Origin: Scenedesmus sp. ARA3
Lineage: Eukaryota > Chlorophyta > Chlorophyceae > Sphaeropleales > Scenedesmaceae
Reading direction: 5' to 3'
DNA: 35,884 nt
Assembly (NCBI GenBank): GCA_004335835.1
Contig: RWJK01001246.1
Span: 6,995 to 42,878 of the forward strand
The notes below the pieces were generated by a model. That model did no database searches. It saw only the letters and a program-made list of their open reading frames with translations, and had not been told where the DNA came from. The translations under genes were made by a program, and so were the position numbers. Numbering within the stretch: the stretch's first letter is position 1; each line of letters opens with the position of its first letter. Positions 1 through 10,658 of the stretch are shown piece after piece.

Positions 1-75
1 TTGCGGCTTTGAAGCTGTCCTGCGCAGCAGCTGCTTCGTAACCTTGTCTGATGCTTTAGCAACACCCTGCAGCAT
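1..75 (-). CDS. Possible N-terminus of a leftward gene cut by the window edge
   Basis: Reading leftward from an ATG at 75-73, an open frame runs to the window edge and begins MLQGVAKASDKVTKQLLRRT. The frame is open upstream to a stop at about 168-166. The peptide is basic and helical, as organelle presequences often are, but 25 residues are too few to name a family. It could be chance; no splice site or homology supports it. Confidence 0.22.
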   Translation of the reverse strand, partial: MLQGVAKASDKVTKQLLRRTASKPQ

Positions 76-165
76 CGCTGGCTGCGTAAGCGATGAACCA
101 ACATCTAAAACACGTACATTTCGGCGAAATTCTACACATCCATCTTTACTGCAGCTTTGACCGGG

Positions 166-1072
166 TCAACTGCGCTGCGAGCCTCCTGAGAAGTCGTGAT
201 CATGTGGGCACGTCTTACTGGCCGGCTGAATACTGTGATCAACAGGATTAATGGAAATGGCAGACCATCAGGGGTTCAAGTCGCGACACAAGACCTCCAC
301 CGCCGTGTCTTCGCGACTTATGCTGGCCGGCACAGCCGGCAGGTCAACGTGACATGTGCTTGTGCTTTGTGGAGACATATAGAGGGGTTCGTGGAAGCTA
401 GAGTATCATGTTGTTTCCGGCTTGATGCGCAAGGCGCGGCTAACGTAACGCGCTCAGGCCGTAATGCGTCCCTAATCGGTCTGCGTAACACAGGCCTTAG
501 AATCCATCGATGCTGGTGAACGAGGACCTCGTTCAACAAAAATAAAATATGAAAACTGATAGGCAATGTGCAGGGTCGGGATAAAAGCGCAACAGGTGGC
601 AGGCTGGCCATGATCAGCAGCTGCAGCAGTAGTGGCGCTGCTGCTGCCGCAGGCATTGCCACACTATACAAAGAATTGCAGGGAAGACAATACATTCTGC
701 ACTATGACAGTAATTTTGAATTCAACAGTTGTGGTGCCAACGTTGAAGCAGCTGTCCGTCCCGTTGATGGAGGAACAGCACGAGCGCTTTCAAAGTTTGT
801 GACACATTCAACTTGCCAACTTGCCAACTAACGGTTAGTACACAGCTGAGCCGACAGGCATTGCTGTGGACATGGATGTGCCACCAAAACGTGAAGTGCG
901 CAGTTGCTGCATGCATGCATGCACATCACAACAGCTGCATGCAACAGGTGCTGCACGGTCATTGGACCAAGCACGACGGGAACACAGCCCGGTTTTGAGC
1001 GATTGACAGGCTCATTTGAGCCAATGACAAGCATTGGATGCTGCGCTTGTATGCAGAGCTCAGCTGCCCGGC
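166..1072. other. Intergenic stretch, no gene recognised
   Basis: Only short open frames occur here on both strands, without recognisable motifs or convincing splice signals. There are small CAG-rich patches near 616-650 and an alternating ATGCATGC run near 910-922. I see nothing that supports a gene. Confidence 0.5.
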
Positions 1073-1209
1073 CGCCCTACCGTAGGGCGTGTATGTGACA
1101 TACAGCAGCGGCTAGGCTAGCACATACACGCCCTATTGTGTGAAGAAAATGTATTGGTCCCTGCACCTGCTAGCAGGTGCAGGGACCAATACATCTTCTT
1201 CATACAATA
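1073..1209. repeat. Compound inverted repeat with a 46-bp perfect palindrome
   Basis: Three nested structures lie side by side. CGCCCTAC at 1073-1080 and GTAGGGCG at 1082-1089 form an 8-bp inverted repeat around one base. The 15-bp word TAGGGCGTGTATGTG (1083-1097) has its exact reverse complement at 1121-1135. Bases 1149-1194 form a perfect 46-bp palindrome with no loop, centred on GCTAGC, and imperfect pairing extends it to about 1134-1209. This resembles a small foldback or MITE-like element, but no target-site duplication was identified. Confidence 0.8.
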
Positions 1210-1433
1210 AAAACAGCATCAGGTAGCATACAATGCCTTGCCAGCAGTTGAAGCCCCTTGCAGGGCAATTGACTGGAGCTGCTCAAAGCTCTGCACAGAT
1301 ACGACAATCACCAGGCAACCCAAGCTCGCATCACTGCTGCTGCTGCACCTGCTGCTGTAAAATGACGAATTCTATACAAAGCCAGGATACTGAAGTACGC
1401 TGGTCATGCACAGCTGCGCACCTTCAAGCAATG

Positions 1434-1514
1434 CTGTATCGCCTGCAGCAGCTACTGCCTCTCCACGCCAGCAGCACACCACTCCCTCCAGTCATAATAA
1501 CTAACACTCACCAC
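1434..1514 (-). pseudogene. Duplicated C-terminal fragment of the neighbouring RAP-domain gene
   Basis: This stretch is nearly identical to 1680-1761, which encodes the end of the RAP domain of the 1606-4956 gene. Read on the minus strand it gives a remnant like VSVSYYDWREWCAAGVERQ followed by LLQAIQ, close to the real tail VSVSYYEWREWCAAGVERQ. It lies about 250 bp beyond the original, after that gene's stop codon, with no upstream coding sequence, so it reads as a relic of a tandem duplication that covered the 3' end. Confidence 0.8.
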
Positions 1515-1605
1515 CCTGCAGCAGGCCCCCTAGGGGGGCTATAAAAAATAATAATTGTACTGCCGTAGGGCCCAGCATCAGCTTGCTGCCAGGCCTATCT
1601 GTTTG

Positions 1606-3700
1606 TCAAGAAACGGTGTTCGGTAACTTGCTTCGCCCAGCAGCAGCAGCAGCGCTTTCAAAATGCTGTTGTACCTGCTGCTGTATCGCCTGCAGCAGCC
1701 GCTGCCTCTCCACGCCAGCAGCACACCACTCCCTCCACTCGTAATAACTAACACTCACCACAGCATAGCCCCGCTGCTGCAGCAGCCGGCTGCGGTACAG
1801 TGTACTGCCGGTGGGCTGGCGATCAGGCCACCTGAAGTGCTGCGGGCCATCCACCTCTACAGCTAGCCTCAAAAAGTCAATTTGCCCAGCACCAGATTCG
1901 AACTCCAGCACGCCGGCAATATCGATCACAGCCGCAGCATCAGGCTGCGCTGGCTGCTCCATTTGGGGTGGGTCCTTCCAGTGTAGCTGCAGCAGCTGCA
2001 GCAGCACATCAAACACAGCCTGCTGTGTTACTGAGATGCTCCAAGATCCTGCAGCAGCCCGCCGCGCCGCTGCTGCTGCATCAACACATTGCTGCAGCTG
2101 CGCCTGACTCAGCGTGCCCGCTAAACCCTGCTGCTCCTGCTGCTGCACTAAACCCTGGCCGCAGTCCTGCAGCCAGACATGCACCTGGTGCAGCTGCAGC
2201 AGCCCCTGCTGGTTCATGGCGGCCCACAACGCTTTCCTGCAAGCAACCGCCGCGACCAGCCGCCGCACGTTTCCTGCAAGCTGCCTCAGGTCCAGCACTG
2301 CCACGGCCCAGCTGATGTTACTGACAGCCTGCGCCACATCACTGCTGCTGCTCCTGCTTGACCGTTGCTCCGACCTGTTCATTCCTACGCTGCTGCTGCT
2401 GCCGCCGCCGGCAGTGCCGCACTTCTGCTGCTGCTGCTGGATGATCCTCAGTGCCTGCTGCAGCAGCAGCGCCATCACTGCTGACTCATCAGCATGTCCC
2501 AGCTGCCCCAGTGCATGTGCTGTCATGGCTGCTGACTGCAGGCTCATGCCAGGCACCAGCCTGGCCCACTGCTGCTGCTGCTGGCTGATATTGATCTTGT
2601 TGATATCACCTGCTGCTAATCCAGTGCCTTTCAGTGCTTGCAGCAGCGCTGCAGGGAACAGCAGCAGCTTGGAGCACGCCCAAAGCGTCATTGACACCGC
2701 ATGCGGTGAAGCCTGCTGCAGTCGGCCTGCAAGCGTCTCTGTGAGAGACAGCAGCTGCGCTCGCTGCTGCCGCTGCTGCTGCTGCCGCCGCTGCGACGGC
2801 ACACCAGCTGCATCTGCAGTCAGCTTTGCTGCTGCCCACAGCACGTTTGACAGCACCTGGGGTGACAGCTGCTGCTGCCATTTCGAAACCACCTGCAGCA
2901 GCTGCTGCAACTGCGACCCTGGCAACTGCCCCTCCATCCTAGCTACTGCTGTCAACACGCCTGACACAGCAACACCATGCATGCCTGGCGCTTGTAACAC
3001 TTTTGTAACAAACGCCGCTGTGATCTGCTGCAGCAGCGTCTGCGGCAGGCTACAGTGGGGCCCCTGCTGTGCTACTGCCCACAGCAGCATAGAGGTCGCT
3101 TGGGGTTTAGCGGCGCCTGCCTTGCCGTAAAACCCTCGGGCAAATTCCTGCAGCTGCTGCTGAGAGAGCTGAACCCCAAGCTTTGCTGCTGCCCACGCTA
3201 CTGTTGCGACCTGCTGCGGCTGCGCCTTCTGCAGCTGAGCTGAGAATGCCTCCAGCATTAGCTGCTGCTGCTGCTGCTGCTGTACAGATGTCGCCAGCGC
3301 CCACATCACATTGGCAATGCATTGGGTGGATGCCTCCGGCAGCCTGGCAACAAACGCATCCAGCAGCTGCTGCTGCTGCTGCCACTGCTGCTGCTGTGGC
3401 TTGCCCAGCTTTGCTGCCGCCCATAGTGCATCACTGATGTGGCTTGCCCGCAGCAGCAGCAGCAGCGGCGGCTGCAGCAGCATCCCCAACAGCCGCTGCA
3501 GCTGCCGCTGCTGCAGCTGATGCCCTGCCTTGGCAAGACCATACAGAGGTTTTGTTATATGCTCTGGACGTGTTGCTGTGGTGCATTTCAGCAGCAGCTG
3601 CTGCTTGCAGGCTGGAAAAAGGCGAGTTTGGGTGTAGTGCAGCAGCCCTAGGGCCCACAGTAGGTCAGAGAGCTCCTTGGGACTGCAGTGGAGTAGTAAG

Positions 3701-3733
<33 letters not shown>

Positions 3734-4026
3734 GGAGTAGACATGGGAGGAGGCTGGAGTTGCTGCTGCTGTGAAGGTTGCTGCTGAGGACGAGGCACCA
3801 GGGGCTGCTGCTGCTGCTGTACTGGAACTTGCTGCTGCTGCTGCTGCTGCTCAGGTGGAGGTACAAGCGGCTGCAGCAGCAGCTGCTCAAGCTGCTGCAG
3901 CACCTGCTGCGCTGCTGCTGCCTGCTGTGGGCTCTTCAGCCTCCCCTGCTGCAGCCAGGACCCTAGCCTGCTTGCTGCTGCTGCAGCATGAGTGTGGCTG
4001 AGGCTGTTGGTGGCATGTTGCTGCTG

Positions 4027-4063
<37 letters not shown>

Positions 4064-4195
4064 TGCAGCAGCAGTGAGTGCAGCTGCTGAGGGCTGCCTG
4101 CTTGCTTGATGGCCTGTGTCAGCTGAGCGGGGCCTAAAGCACGACTGCTGCTGCTGCTGCTGCTGTGTGTGGAGTAAGTTTTGCTGCCACAACTG

Positions 4196-4226
<31 letters not shown>

Positions 4227-4485
4227 AGCCGATTGCTGCTGCTGCCTGCTGTGGGTCCTTCAGCCGCCCCTGCTGCAGCCAGGACCCTAGCCGGCTTGCT
4301 GCTGCTGCTGCTGCTGCAGCATGAGTGTGGGTGAGGCTGCTGCTGGTATGTTTTTGCTGCAGCAGCAGTGAGTGTAGCTGCTGAGGGCTGCCTGCTTGCT
4401 TGATGGCCTGTGTCAGCTGAGCGGCGCTTAAAGCACCATTGCTGCTGCTGCTGCTGCTTTGTGTGGAGTGAGAAGTGATGCCCGA

Positions 4486-4523
<38 letters not shown>

Positions 4524-4729
4524 ACCCGAGTGCTGCCAGCTGTCGCCGCTTGGCGGTAAACACAGCCCAAGTGCAGCTGGCAGGGGCACTGCCAGGGGCA
4601 CAGCTGCCTGCCCAGCCGCTGCTCGGCACATGACTTGTGCTGATTGCATCTGCATATGATGGAAAGTATCTGCCGCCACAAGCGAGCCCCAGATGCTGTG
4701 GGATCGGTTTAGGGCTATTTGACTGGCCA

Positions 4730-4769
<40 letters not shown>

Positions 4770-4956
4770 GGTGTCTACAGCTGCTGACTCCGTGTGGTGC
4801 ATCGGTGCCTGCTATTAATCTAGCTGGATCGATGTCATTGTGAAACCTGCTCCAAGCATTCTCCATTCTCTGTGCTGCTGCAGCGCTGCTAAATACATGG
4901 ATTCGAAGGTACGACTGTGCCTGGCTCGTCAACTGCTTGCAGAGCAGTCGTTGCAT
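1606..4956 (-). CDS. RAP-domain, octotricopeptide-like organelle RNA-binding protein
   Basis: A 1116-aa single-exon protein. Residues 1-30 (MQRLLCKQLTSQAQSYLRIH...) look like an organelle-targeting presequence. About 430-905 hold degenerate helical repeats with the signature LWA/ALWAAAKLG (for example around 434, 511, 552, 588, 626, 707 and 759), typical of OPR/FASTK-like proteins. Residues about 1028-1090 form a RAP domain, with LAVEVDGPQHF and, near the end, YAVVSVSYYEW. Proteins of this family in green algae bind specific plastid or mitochondrial transcripts and control their stability, processing or translation; the RAP fold resembles restriction-type nucleases. Long Gln, Ser and Ala runs, all from CAG/CTG tracts in different frames, fill residues 63-430. 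An internal duplication covers residues about 141-350. The RNA target cannot be told from sequence. The start is the first ATG of the frame. Confidence 0.9.
3703..3732. repeat. (CTG)10 array in the RAP gene
   Basis: Uninterrupted CTG repeats, read on the minus strand as CAG codons for a poly-Gln run just before the helical repeats (residues about 409-419). Confidence 0.9.
3907..4536 (-). repeat. In-frame tandem duplication inside the RAP gene
   Basis: Two successive units of about 100 residues share the order LGYSSS/IGYSSS, poly-Ser, AQLTQAIKQAGSPQQLHSLL, a variable Gln/Thr/Ser stretch, HTHAAAAA, then SRLGSWLQQGRLK and PQQAAAA. Unit A is residues about 141-241 (4536-4234) and unit B about 242-350 (4233-3907). 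The units differ mostly in homopeptide length. The duplication kept the frame, unlike most duplications in this window. Confidence 0.88.
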
Positions 4957-5665
4957 CAGTTACGCAATGCTTTCAAGATCCGAGCCGAATTAATAAATAA
5001 AGATAGAAGCAGCACATAGGCACTTCTTTCAGCAACCAGCACTCATACAGTCGCCGGCCTGAGGCGTGTTAGGCACATTAGGGTTTGGGTTCCACAGTTT
5101 GATTGGTTGCACGGCTCACAACGCACAGGCAGGATGCTGATGTCTGCAGACATGCGCAGCAGATATATGACTTTGTGTTCAGATGGAGGTGCAAAGAGAT
5201 GCAGCGCCCGGGCAGCAGCGCTACCACAGCAGCACACTTGGCTCAGCAAAGGGAACATTAGGGCTTTGCAGGCAGCATTTCTTACCAGGCAGCATGATGC
5301 AGATATACTCTGTAGTCACCTTGCCCAGCCTTTTGTAGTGGGGTTTACGCTGAAATGTTCAAGTGGAGTACAGCTTGTATACTGGAATTGTTGGGACAAT
5401 CTTACATGCACATACCAGCACATGCACAACCAGCATGCGTGCTTCTGAGGTAAAAGGACAAAAGTATACGGCTTCTGGATTTTGGAAATTAAAGGAAAGT
5501 TCATGGTTACAACCCTCAAAACATGCTGGACCAGGATAATCCCATCCAAAGACTCTCGATGCTTGGAACGGGCTGTCATGACATTGTGCAGTGCACAAAG
5601 CCACCCTGACCACACCGCGAGCAGAATTGTTTACATGCAATAGTGCCGGCACATGCACACGCGCA
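4957..5665. other. Intergenic region between the hydrolase 3' end and the RAP gene 5' end
   Basis: Both neighbours run leftward, so this holds the RAP gene promoter/5' UTR and the hydrolase 3' UTR. I see no conserved open frame. The stretch next to 4957 is AT-rich (4985-5003). No further gene is supported. Confidence 0.5.
5631..5635 (-). other. Candidate TGTAA polyadenylation signal of the hydrolase gene
   Basis: TTACA on the plus strand reads TGTAA on the coding strand, the usual polyadenylation word in chlorophycean algae, about 30 nt after the hydrolase stop codon. Such a short word can occur by chance. Confidence 0.3.
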
Positions 5666-5751
5666 CTACACAAAGCATTGCTTCTTCAACTGCAGCGAGT
5701 AACCCACACCAGCCTGCAGCTGCTGCAGCTGCTGCTGCTGCAGCTGCTGCA

Positions 5752-5801
<50 letters not shown>

Positions 5802-6448
5802 ATGACCCTGATAGCACCCCTGCCAACACCAGCTACTGCCACACCACTCAACATCATCCGAGCTCTCACACCCGCCCCACCACCACTGTTGCTGCTGCTG
5901 CTGCTGCTGCCACCCTTCCCTGCTGCTGCTGCTGCCGCCTGCTGCAGCAGCTGCTGCTGTGCAGCCACATCCCCCAGTGACGCCCTGATGAACCCATCCA
6001 CTAGCTGCGCCATCTGCGACAGCTGGGCATTTTGAAAAGCGTTACTTACGTTAAAATTCTCAGGATCCGAACTGGCCTTGATCCCGCAGGGCGTCATCTG
6101 GTGTCGCCCCGCCCCCTGCCAATTGTTAATTCCATAATGATTTAAACCCTGGAAGTCAGCATGCCCCATGCAGGAGCAGCTGCTGCTGGCATTGCTGGCT
6201 TGATAAGCTGCTGCTGTTTTGTTTGCTCCGTACTGCCCTGCCAAAAATAACAAAAAGGTGCCAGGCGGTACAGTCAACCCTGCTGGCTCAAAGGACGGCT
6301 GGGATGATGATGATGACCTGGCTGCTGCTGCTGCTGCTGCTGCTGCTGCCGCCGCTGCTGCTGCTGCTGCTGGTGCTGGTGGTGGTCGTGATGTTGATGA
6401 TGATGACCTGGCGGCTGCAGGAGCAGCAGCAGCAGCAGTTGATGTGCG

Positions 6449-6479
<31 letters not shown>

Positions 6480-6532
6480 GTGTCCTGCCTTGCCTTGTAC
6501 CCTTCAAACACCACAGCACCAAGCACCACCCC

Positions 6533-6577
<45 letters not shown>

Positions 6578-7194
6578 AGTGGTAGCCGCCTTATCCCCGG
6601 CCGCAGCTGCTACTACAGGCGCCTTGCAGCTGCTGCTGCTGCTGCTGCTGCTGCTGCGCAGTGGCGGCTGATACGCTTCACAAAAGCTCAGCCCAGCCAT
6701 ACTTGTAGCCTCAGCTTCAAGGCATGTGTTTGCTAAAACCTCTAGCGCAGCAGCACCACCAAACGAATGCCCAACCACCACGATCCCCCGCCGCCGCACT
6801 CCCTCTAAACCCTGCTGCCGCAAAACCGCGGCGTCTGCTGTGTCGCTGTGGTTTAGCAGGGTTTTGATGAGTGCTGCTGAGGTGGCCAACATGAGGCCTT
6901 TTGGGCAGTAAGGTGGCAGGGAGGGGCCAGGAATTGATGGTGGCAGTTTGCGGTAGTAGTCTGATGTAACAAAAGTGTAGCCGCGGGCTGCTAGGTGCGC
7001 TGCAATGCTGCTGTAGTGAATGGATTCTACATTGGCGCCGTTGAGTAAGAAGAGAACGGGCCTGCAGCAGCAGCAGCAGCAGCAGTAGTTTGATGTGATG
7101 AAAGCGTAGCCTCGGGCTGCTAGGTGCGCTGCAATGCTGCTGTAGTGAGTGGATTCCACGTTTGCGCCGTTGAGTAAGAAGAGAACGGGCCTGC

Positions 7195-7253
<59 letters not shown>

Positions 7254-7484
7254 GTAGCATGTTCAGCAGTTTGCGGTAGTAGTCTGATGCAATGAAAGTG
7301 TAGCCTCGGGCTGCCAGGTGCTGCGCGATGACACTGTAGTGGGTGGATTCTACATTGGCGCCGTTGAGCAAAAAGAGCACCCGCCTGCAGCGGCAGCAGC
7401 AGCAGCAGCATGTTAGTGGCTGACAATGCTGCTGTAGTGGACGGATTCTACATTGGCACCGTTGAGTAAGAAGAGAACGGGCCT

Positions 7485-7521
<37 letters not shown>

Positions 7522-8462
7522 CATAGGTGCAACGTGCCTGCGCTCCAGTGTGCTGACATCAACGTCTGCACAGCAGCACACGATGCGCCAGTATGCCAGT
7601 GGCAGCTGCTGCAGCTCGTTGCAGAAGAAGCTGCATATGCGGAGAAATGCACTGCAGCCTTTGCGGCGCTAACTCACAGTGGTGATGCAGTCTGTGTGCT
7701 TGAGGCAGCACTGCTGCTGGGTACATGGCTTGTCATATAAATCAAAATGGCACGTGCATCAGCTGATTGTGCAGCGGTAGCTGCAGCTCTTGATGTTGCT
7801 GACTCACAGGCAGTCTGCTGCTCTGCTGGCATCACTGCTGTTATCTGTGCATGCTGACATGTGACATGTGACATGTGCATGTGATGTGCAGTGATGCAGT
7901 CGGGTGTTGCCAACTCACAGTGGTGATGCAGTCTGCTGCGCTGCTGGCAGCACTGCTGCTGGGTATATGGCTTATCGTCCAAACAAATTGACAAATGCAT
8001 AAACTCAGTGGGGATGGGTGAATCTCTTGGAATTGCCAACTGTTCAACTCACAGTGGTGATGCAGTCTGCTGCGCTGCTGGCAGCACTGCTGCTGGGTAG
8101 ATGGTGAAGTTGACAGCAGCAGCTGGGGATGCCGCGTAGGGTTTATGGTTTAAAGTGATGTGCTGAACCCTGGGCGAAGGCTCTGAGGCTTCTGGCTGAG
8201 GCGTGCTGTTCCTGCTGCTGCCTGCTGGTGGTGTTGTAGCAGATGTTGCTCCTGGCTCCGCTCCTGCTGCTGCTCCTGCTGCTGTAGCTGGCTTGACTAG
8301 CCTCGCCACGGAGGGTTTCAGTAAAGCTGAGCTAGGTTGTTTCAGTATATTGAGGGATGCGTCTGCAGCTGAAGCAACGAGCCCCAGCAACAGCAGCACA
8401 CTCCAACCAGAGGTGGTGTGAGGTCGTAGCATCATGTGACCACCCAGCACGTTGGCACGCAC
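5666..8462 (-). CDS. Secreted or ER-targeted alpha/beta hydrolase, chlorophyllase/PETase-like fold
   Basis: Two exons: 8462-8053 and 7061-5666, with donor GTGAGT and acceptor CTGCAG|G. The phases agree and give 601 aa. Residues about 10-35 form a signal peptide or anchor (GWSVLLLLGLVASAADA). After a Pro/Ala/Ser linker, exon 1 ends at YPAAVLPAAQQTASP and joins PVLFLLNGANVESIHYSSIA, giving the first beta strand and oxyanion loop of the fold. GHSFGG (nucleophile Ser about 236) is the catalytic elbow, and the His in GHADFQGLNHYG (about 437) is a candidate catalytic residue; the acidic member is not certain. Homopolymer Ser, Gln and Ala loops interrupt the fold and a poly-Gln stretch precedes the C-terminus. 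The substrate cannot be assigned. The open frame continues upstream of 7061 only because it reads through CTG repeats and an exon copy, so that extension was not used. Confidence 0.78.
5752..5801. repeat. (CTG) array of about 16 units in the hydrolase gene
   Basis: Read on the coding strand as CAG codons, giving the poly-Gln run near the hydrolase C-terminus. The array is uninterrupted and preceded by CTG/CAG mixtures from 5715. Confidence 0.9.
6536..6576. repeat. (CTG)13 array in the hydrolase gene
   Basis: Encodes a poly-Gln insertion in a surface loop of the hydrolase, between the nucleophile elbow and the strand containing GVVLGAVVFEGYKA. It is one of several long CTG tracts in this exon, read in different frames as Gln, Ser or Ala. 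Confidence 0.9.
7062..7500 (-). repeat. Three ghost copies of hydrolase exon 2 start, with CTG-repeat acceptors
   Basis: Upstream of the real exon 2 border at 7061, the exon's first part recurs with starts at 7190, 7384 and 7482. These encode VLFLLNGANVEST/V, HYS and, except in the truncated 7482 copy, HLAARGY. Each copy follows a CTG/CAG tract ending in CTGCAG, so each has an intact 3' splice acceptor, but none runs into the rest of the exon. One tract, 7198-7243, has about 15 CAG units. Splicing to a ghost would lead into repeats rather than the catalytic region. Confidence 0.88.
7672..7968 (-). repeat. Ghost copies of hydrolase exon 1 end with donor site
   Basis: The 3' end of exon 1 at about 8053-8100 (coding AAVLPAAQQTASP then GTGAGT) is repeated at about 7672-7730 and 7912-7968, with a more decayed copy near 7802-7840. 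The first two keep GTGAGT. They lie in the intron downstream of exon 1, as expected from tandem duplications with one breakpoint in the exon and one in the intron. Confidence 0.8.
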
Positions 8463-10160
8463 AATCGAACACGTTCGCTGCTACTCAGCAGGACTTGAAC
8501 TTGGTTTGAGTTGATGTTTCGATGAAAAGCGACGCTGTGAATGCTATACGCCGGTGACCGGTGCAGCGTGCAAGGATGACCGCAATCGTTTGCATTGCTC
8601 TGCTCGCGAGGTAAAGTCCATAATCAACGATGATTGCTCTGAAACCGTGTTCATGTGCACCCGATTAGGCCTGGAACGCTGCGGTGCAGGACTGAGGCAT
8701 GGGTGAATCACCCACACCGTCACTAACAGATGCCAGGCCCTCAGGGCTCAGAGCAAGCCTGCTGCGAAAGGCTTGCAGGACGCGCTGTTTGATTTAAAAA
8801 CACAGCCCAAACGCATGTAGAATAAGCTGTCCCGCTTTCTGATGTACCAGCAACGAGCAGGGCCCCAGCAACATGCCAAGATGGCTGGAAGCAATGTTTT
8901 TGTGTTACCGCCAGCCATCAGGAGCCGGAGAGCTCCTGCTGCTCACAGCGCAGCGCCCGCTGCTTCATTCTGTTAAATGCTTCGTCATCGCACCTCCAGC
9001 ACGCTGCACACTACTAATACAACTGGAACACACTCACAGTAGGAGTACACAAACACCCAGCAGCAAAACCCCGGCCTGCCTGGCACGCTGAGTTCAGCGC
9101 CTGTACCAGGCCAAACAGCTGCAGCATGTGCCGCAGCGTACGGCGAGTGACGGCGCAGCAACCCATACGTGCAGCACCCAAACGGCATATGCCTCATCCG
9201 CTGCTGCTGTTGCTGTTGCTGCATGTTGCACTGCTAGGACACCGCAGCATGCAGCACAACATTCATACGCACTGCTGCCAAGAGCAGACGCACTGCTTCA
9301 ATCGTATTGCTTTGTAATACTGCATCGCCTTGATTTGCCGCTGCTGCTGTTGATTGGCCACGCTTTATCCGAGACTAAACTGCACAGCAAAGTGATGCGC
9401 CAGACGAGCTATATGTTGCTGCTGCGCTGATGCCATGCATGCCATTGTAACAGACACAGCACGAGCTTCAAGGATATGCATAACAGTCGTATGCAGACTT
9501 GCACACGACCAGACACAACCACCACTACCAAACTGGCCAGACACACAATGCACACAAGACCTCCCGCTGCTGCTGCTGCAGCACCGCCAACGCCAACACC
9601 ACGTACCGCAACACAAACACAAACAAGTGGAAGTGAAGATGCGCAAGATCAACATCCATTCCATCCATCCCTCTGCCAAACAAAACTCCGGGCAGCAGCA
9701 CCGCATGCCAACTCCCTGCTGCAAGCACACCGCACGCGTTGGTGCCCATATGTGCACAGCAGCTGGGTGACGTCTGGAGCTGCACCACAACCCCAACCCT
9801 CAGCACCCCCTCACCCCAACCCCTCTGTGCAACCAACCACAGCCCCTCAACGCAACTGCCCAGATCAGCACCACGTACAGCAGAAAAACCCTAAACAGGA
9901 CCAAACCACCACACTGCAGCCACCTCCCTTGCGCGCTGCTGCTGCTGCTGCTGCTGCTGCTGAAGGCAGCCAGGGGTGCTGCGCTGCCGCCTGCTGCAGC
10001 ACCTTGCAGCATCACTGTGCTGCTGCAAGGGTACTGCAGCGCTGCGCAGCACCCCCTGAACAACGTCAAAGCACCAGCCGCAGCACCACCACCCACCACC
10101 ATGGTGAAGGGTTCAGGGGTGCTGACAGCAGGGTTTAGCAGGGTTCAAGCAGTTCAGGGT
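8463..10160. other. Intergenic region between the branching enzyme and the hydrolase
   Basis: This holds the 3' flank of the branching-enzyme gene and the 5' flank of the hydrolase gene. Short open frames exist on both strands (for example a 220-codon Thr/Pro/His-rich frame at 9476-10138), but they lack domain motifs and splice-supported structure. Short CTG tracts occur near 9565 and 9940-9962. I do not call a gene here. Confidence 0.5.
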
Positions 10161-10622
10161 TTAGTACTCGTAGTAGGGTCCCAGCTCCTTCACACCCAGG
10201 CCTGGCACGCCAGCAGGCTTCCTGTCTGCCTCCGGATCAGCCCAGTCAGCCGGGCCATACACGGCACAGGTGCGGCTGGGCGCATACACCAGGAAGCTGT
10301 TGGGGCGGCGGTCGTGGTCGCCCTGCAATAATTAAAAAAATGACACATCATGTAACACTTCAGTGACGTGGCTAGCAACTCACAGGAGTTAGTTGGCGTC
10401 AGCGCATCAGCGCCGGTTGCACACACTACCATCTGACCAGATGCTTGAATTTCAAGCCTGTTGCTATGTTTGTTGCCGTTTGTTTGCGCGCAATAACATC
10501 AATGTAACATGTTACTAACACTCACCCCGAAGCTGACGTGGTCGCCGTCCGTCTCCTTGCTGAGGTTCCTCCAGCCGCCAAACACCTCCTCGTCACTGCT
10601 CAGCAGCAGCTTGTAGGTGCCT

Positions 10623-10658
<36 letters not shown>

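Noticed and set aside
2114..3130. Long plus-strand open frame of 338 codons
   Set aside because: It is the antisense shadow of the RAP-domain gene: CTG/CAG-rich coding sequence lacks stops in several frames, and its Cys/Ser/Ala-rich peptide has no motif.
7062..7426. Continuous upstream extension of the hydrolase frame to 7426
   Set aside because: The added residues read through CTG repeats and copies of exon 2 in the wrong order. Splicing from 8053 gives a signal peptide and correct phase.
9476..10138. 220-codon Thr/Pro/His-rich plus-strand frame
   Set aside because: It has no recognisable domain, a composition expected from CAC/CCA-rich DNA, and no splice or regulatory context. It overlaps the 3' flank of the branching enzyme.
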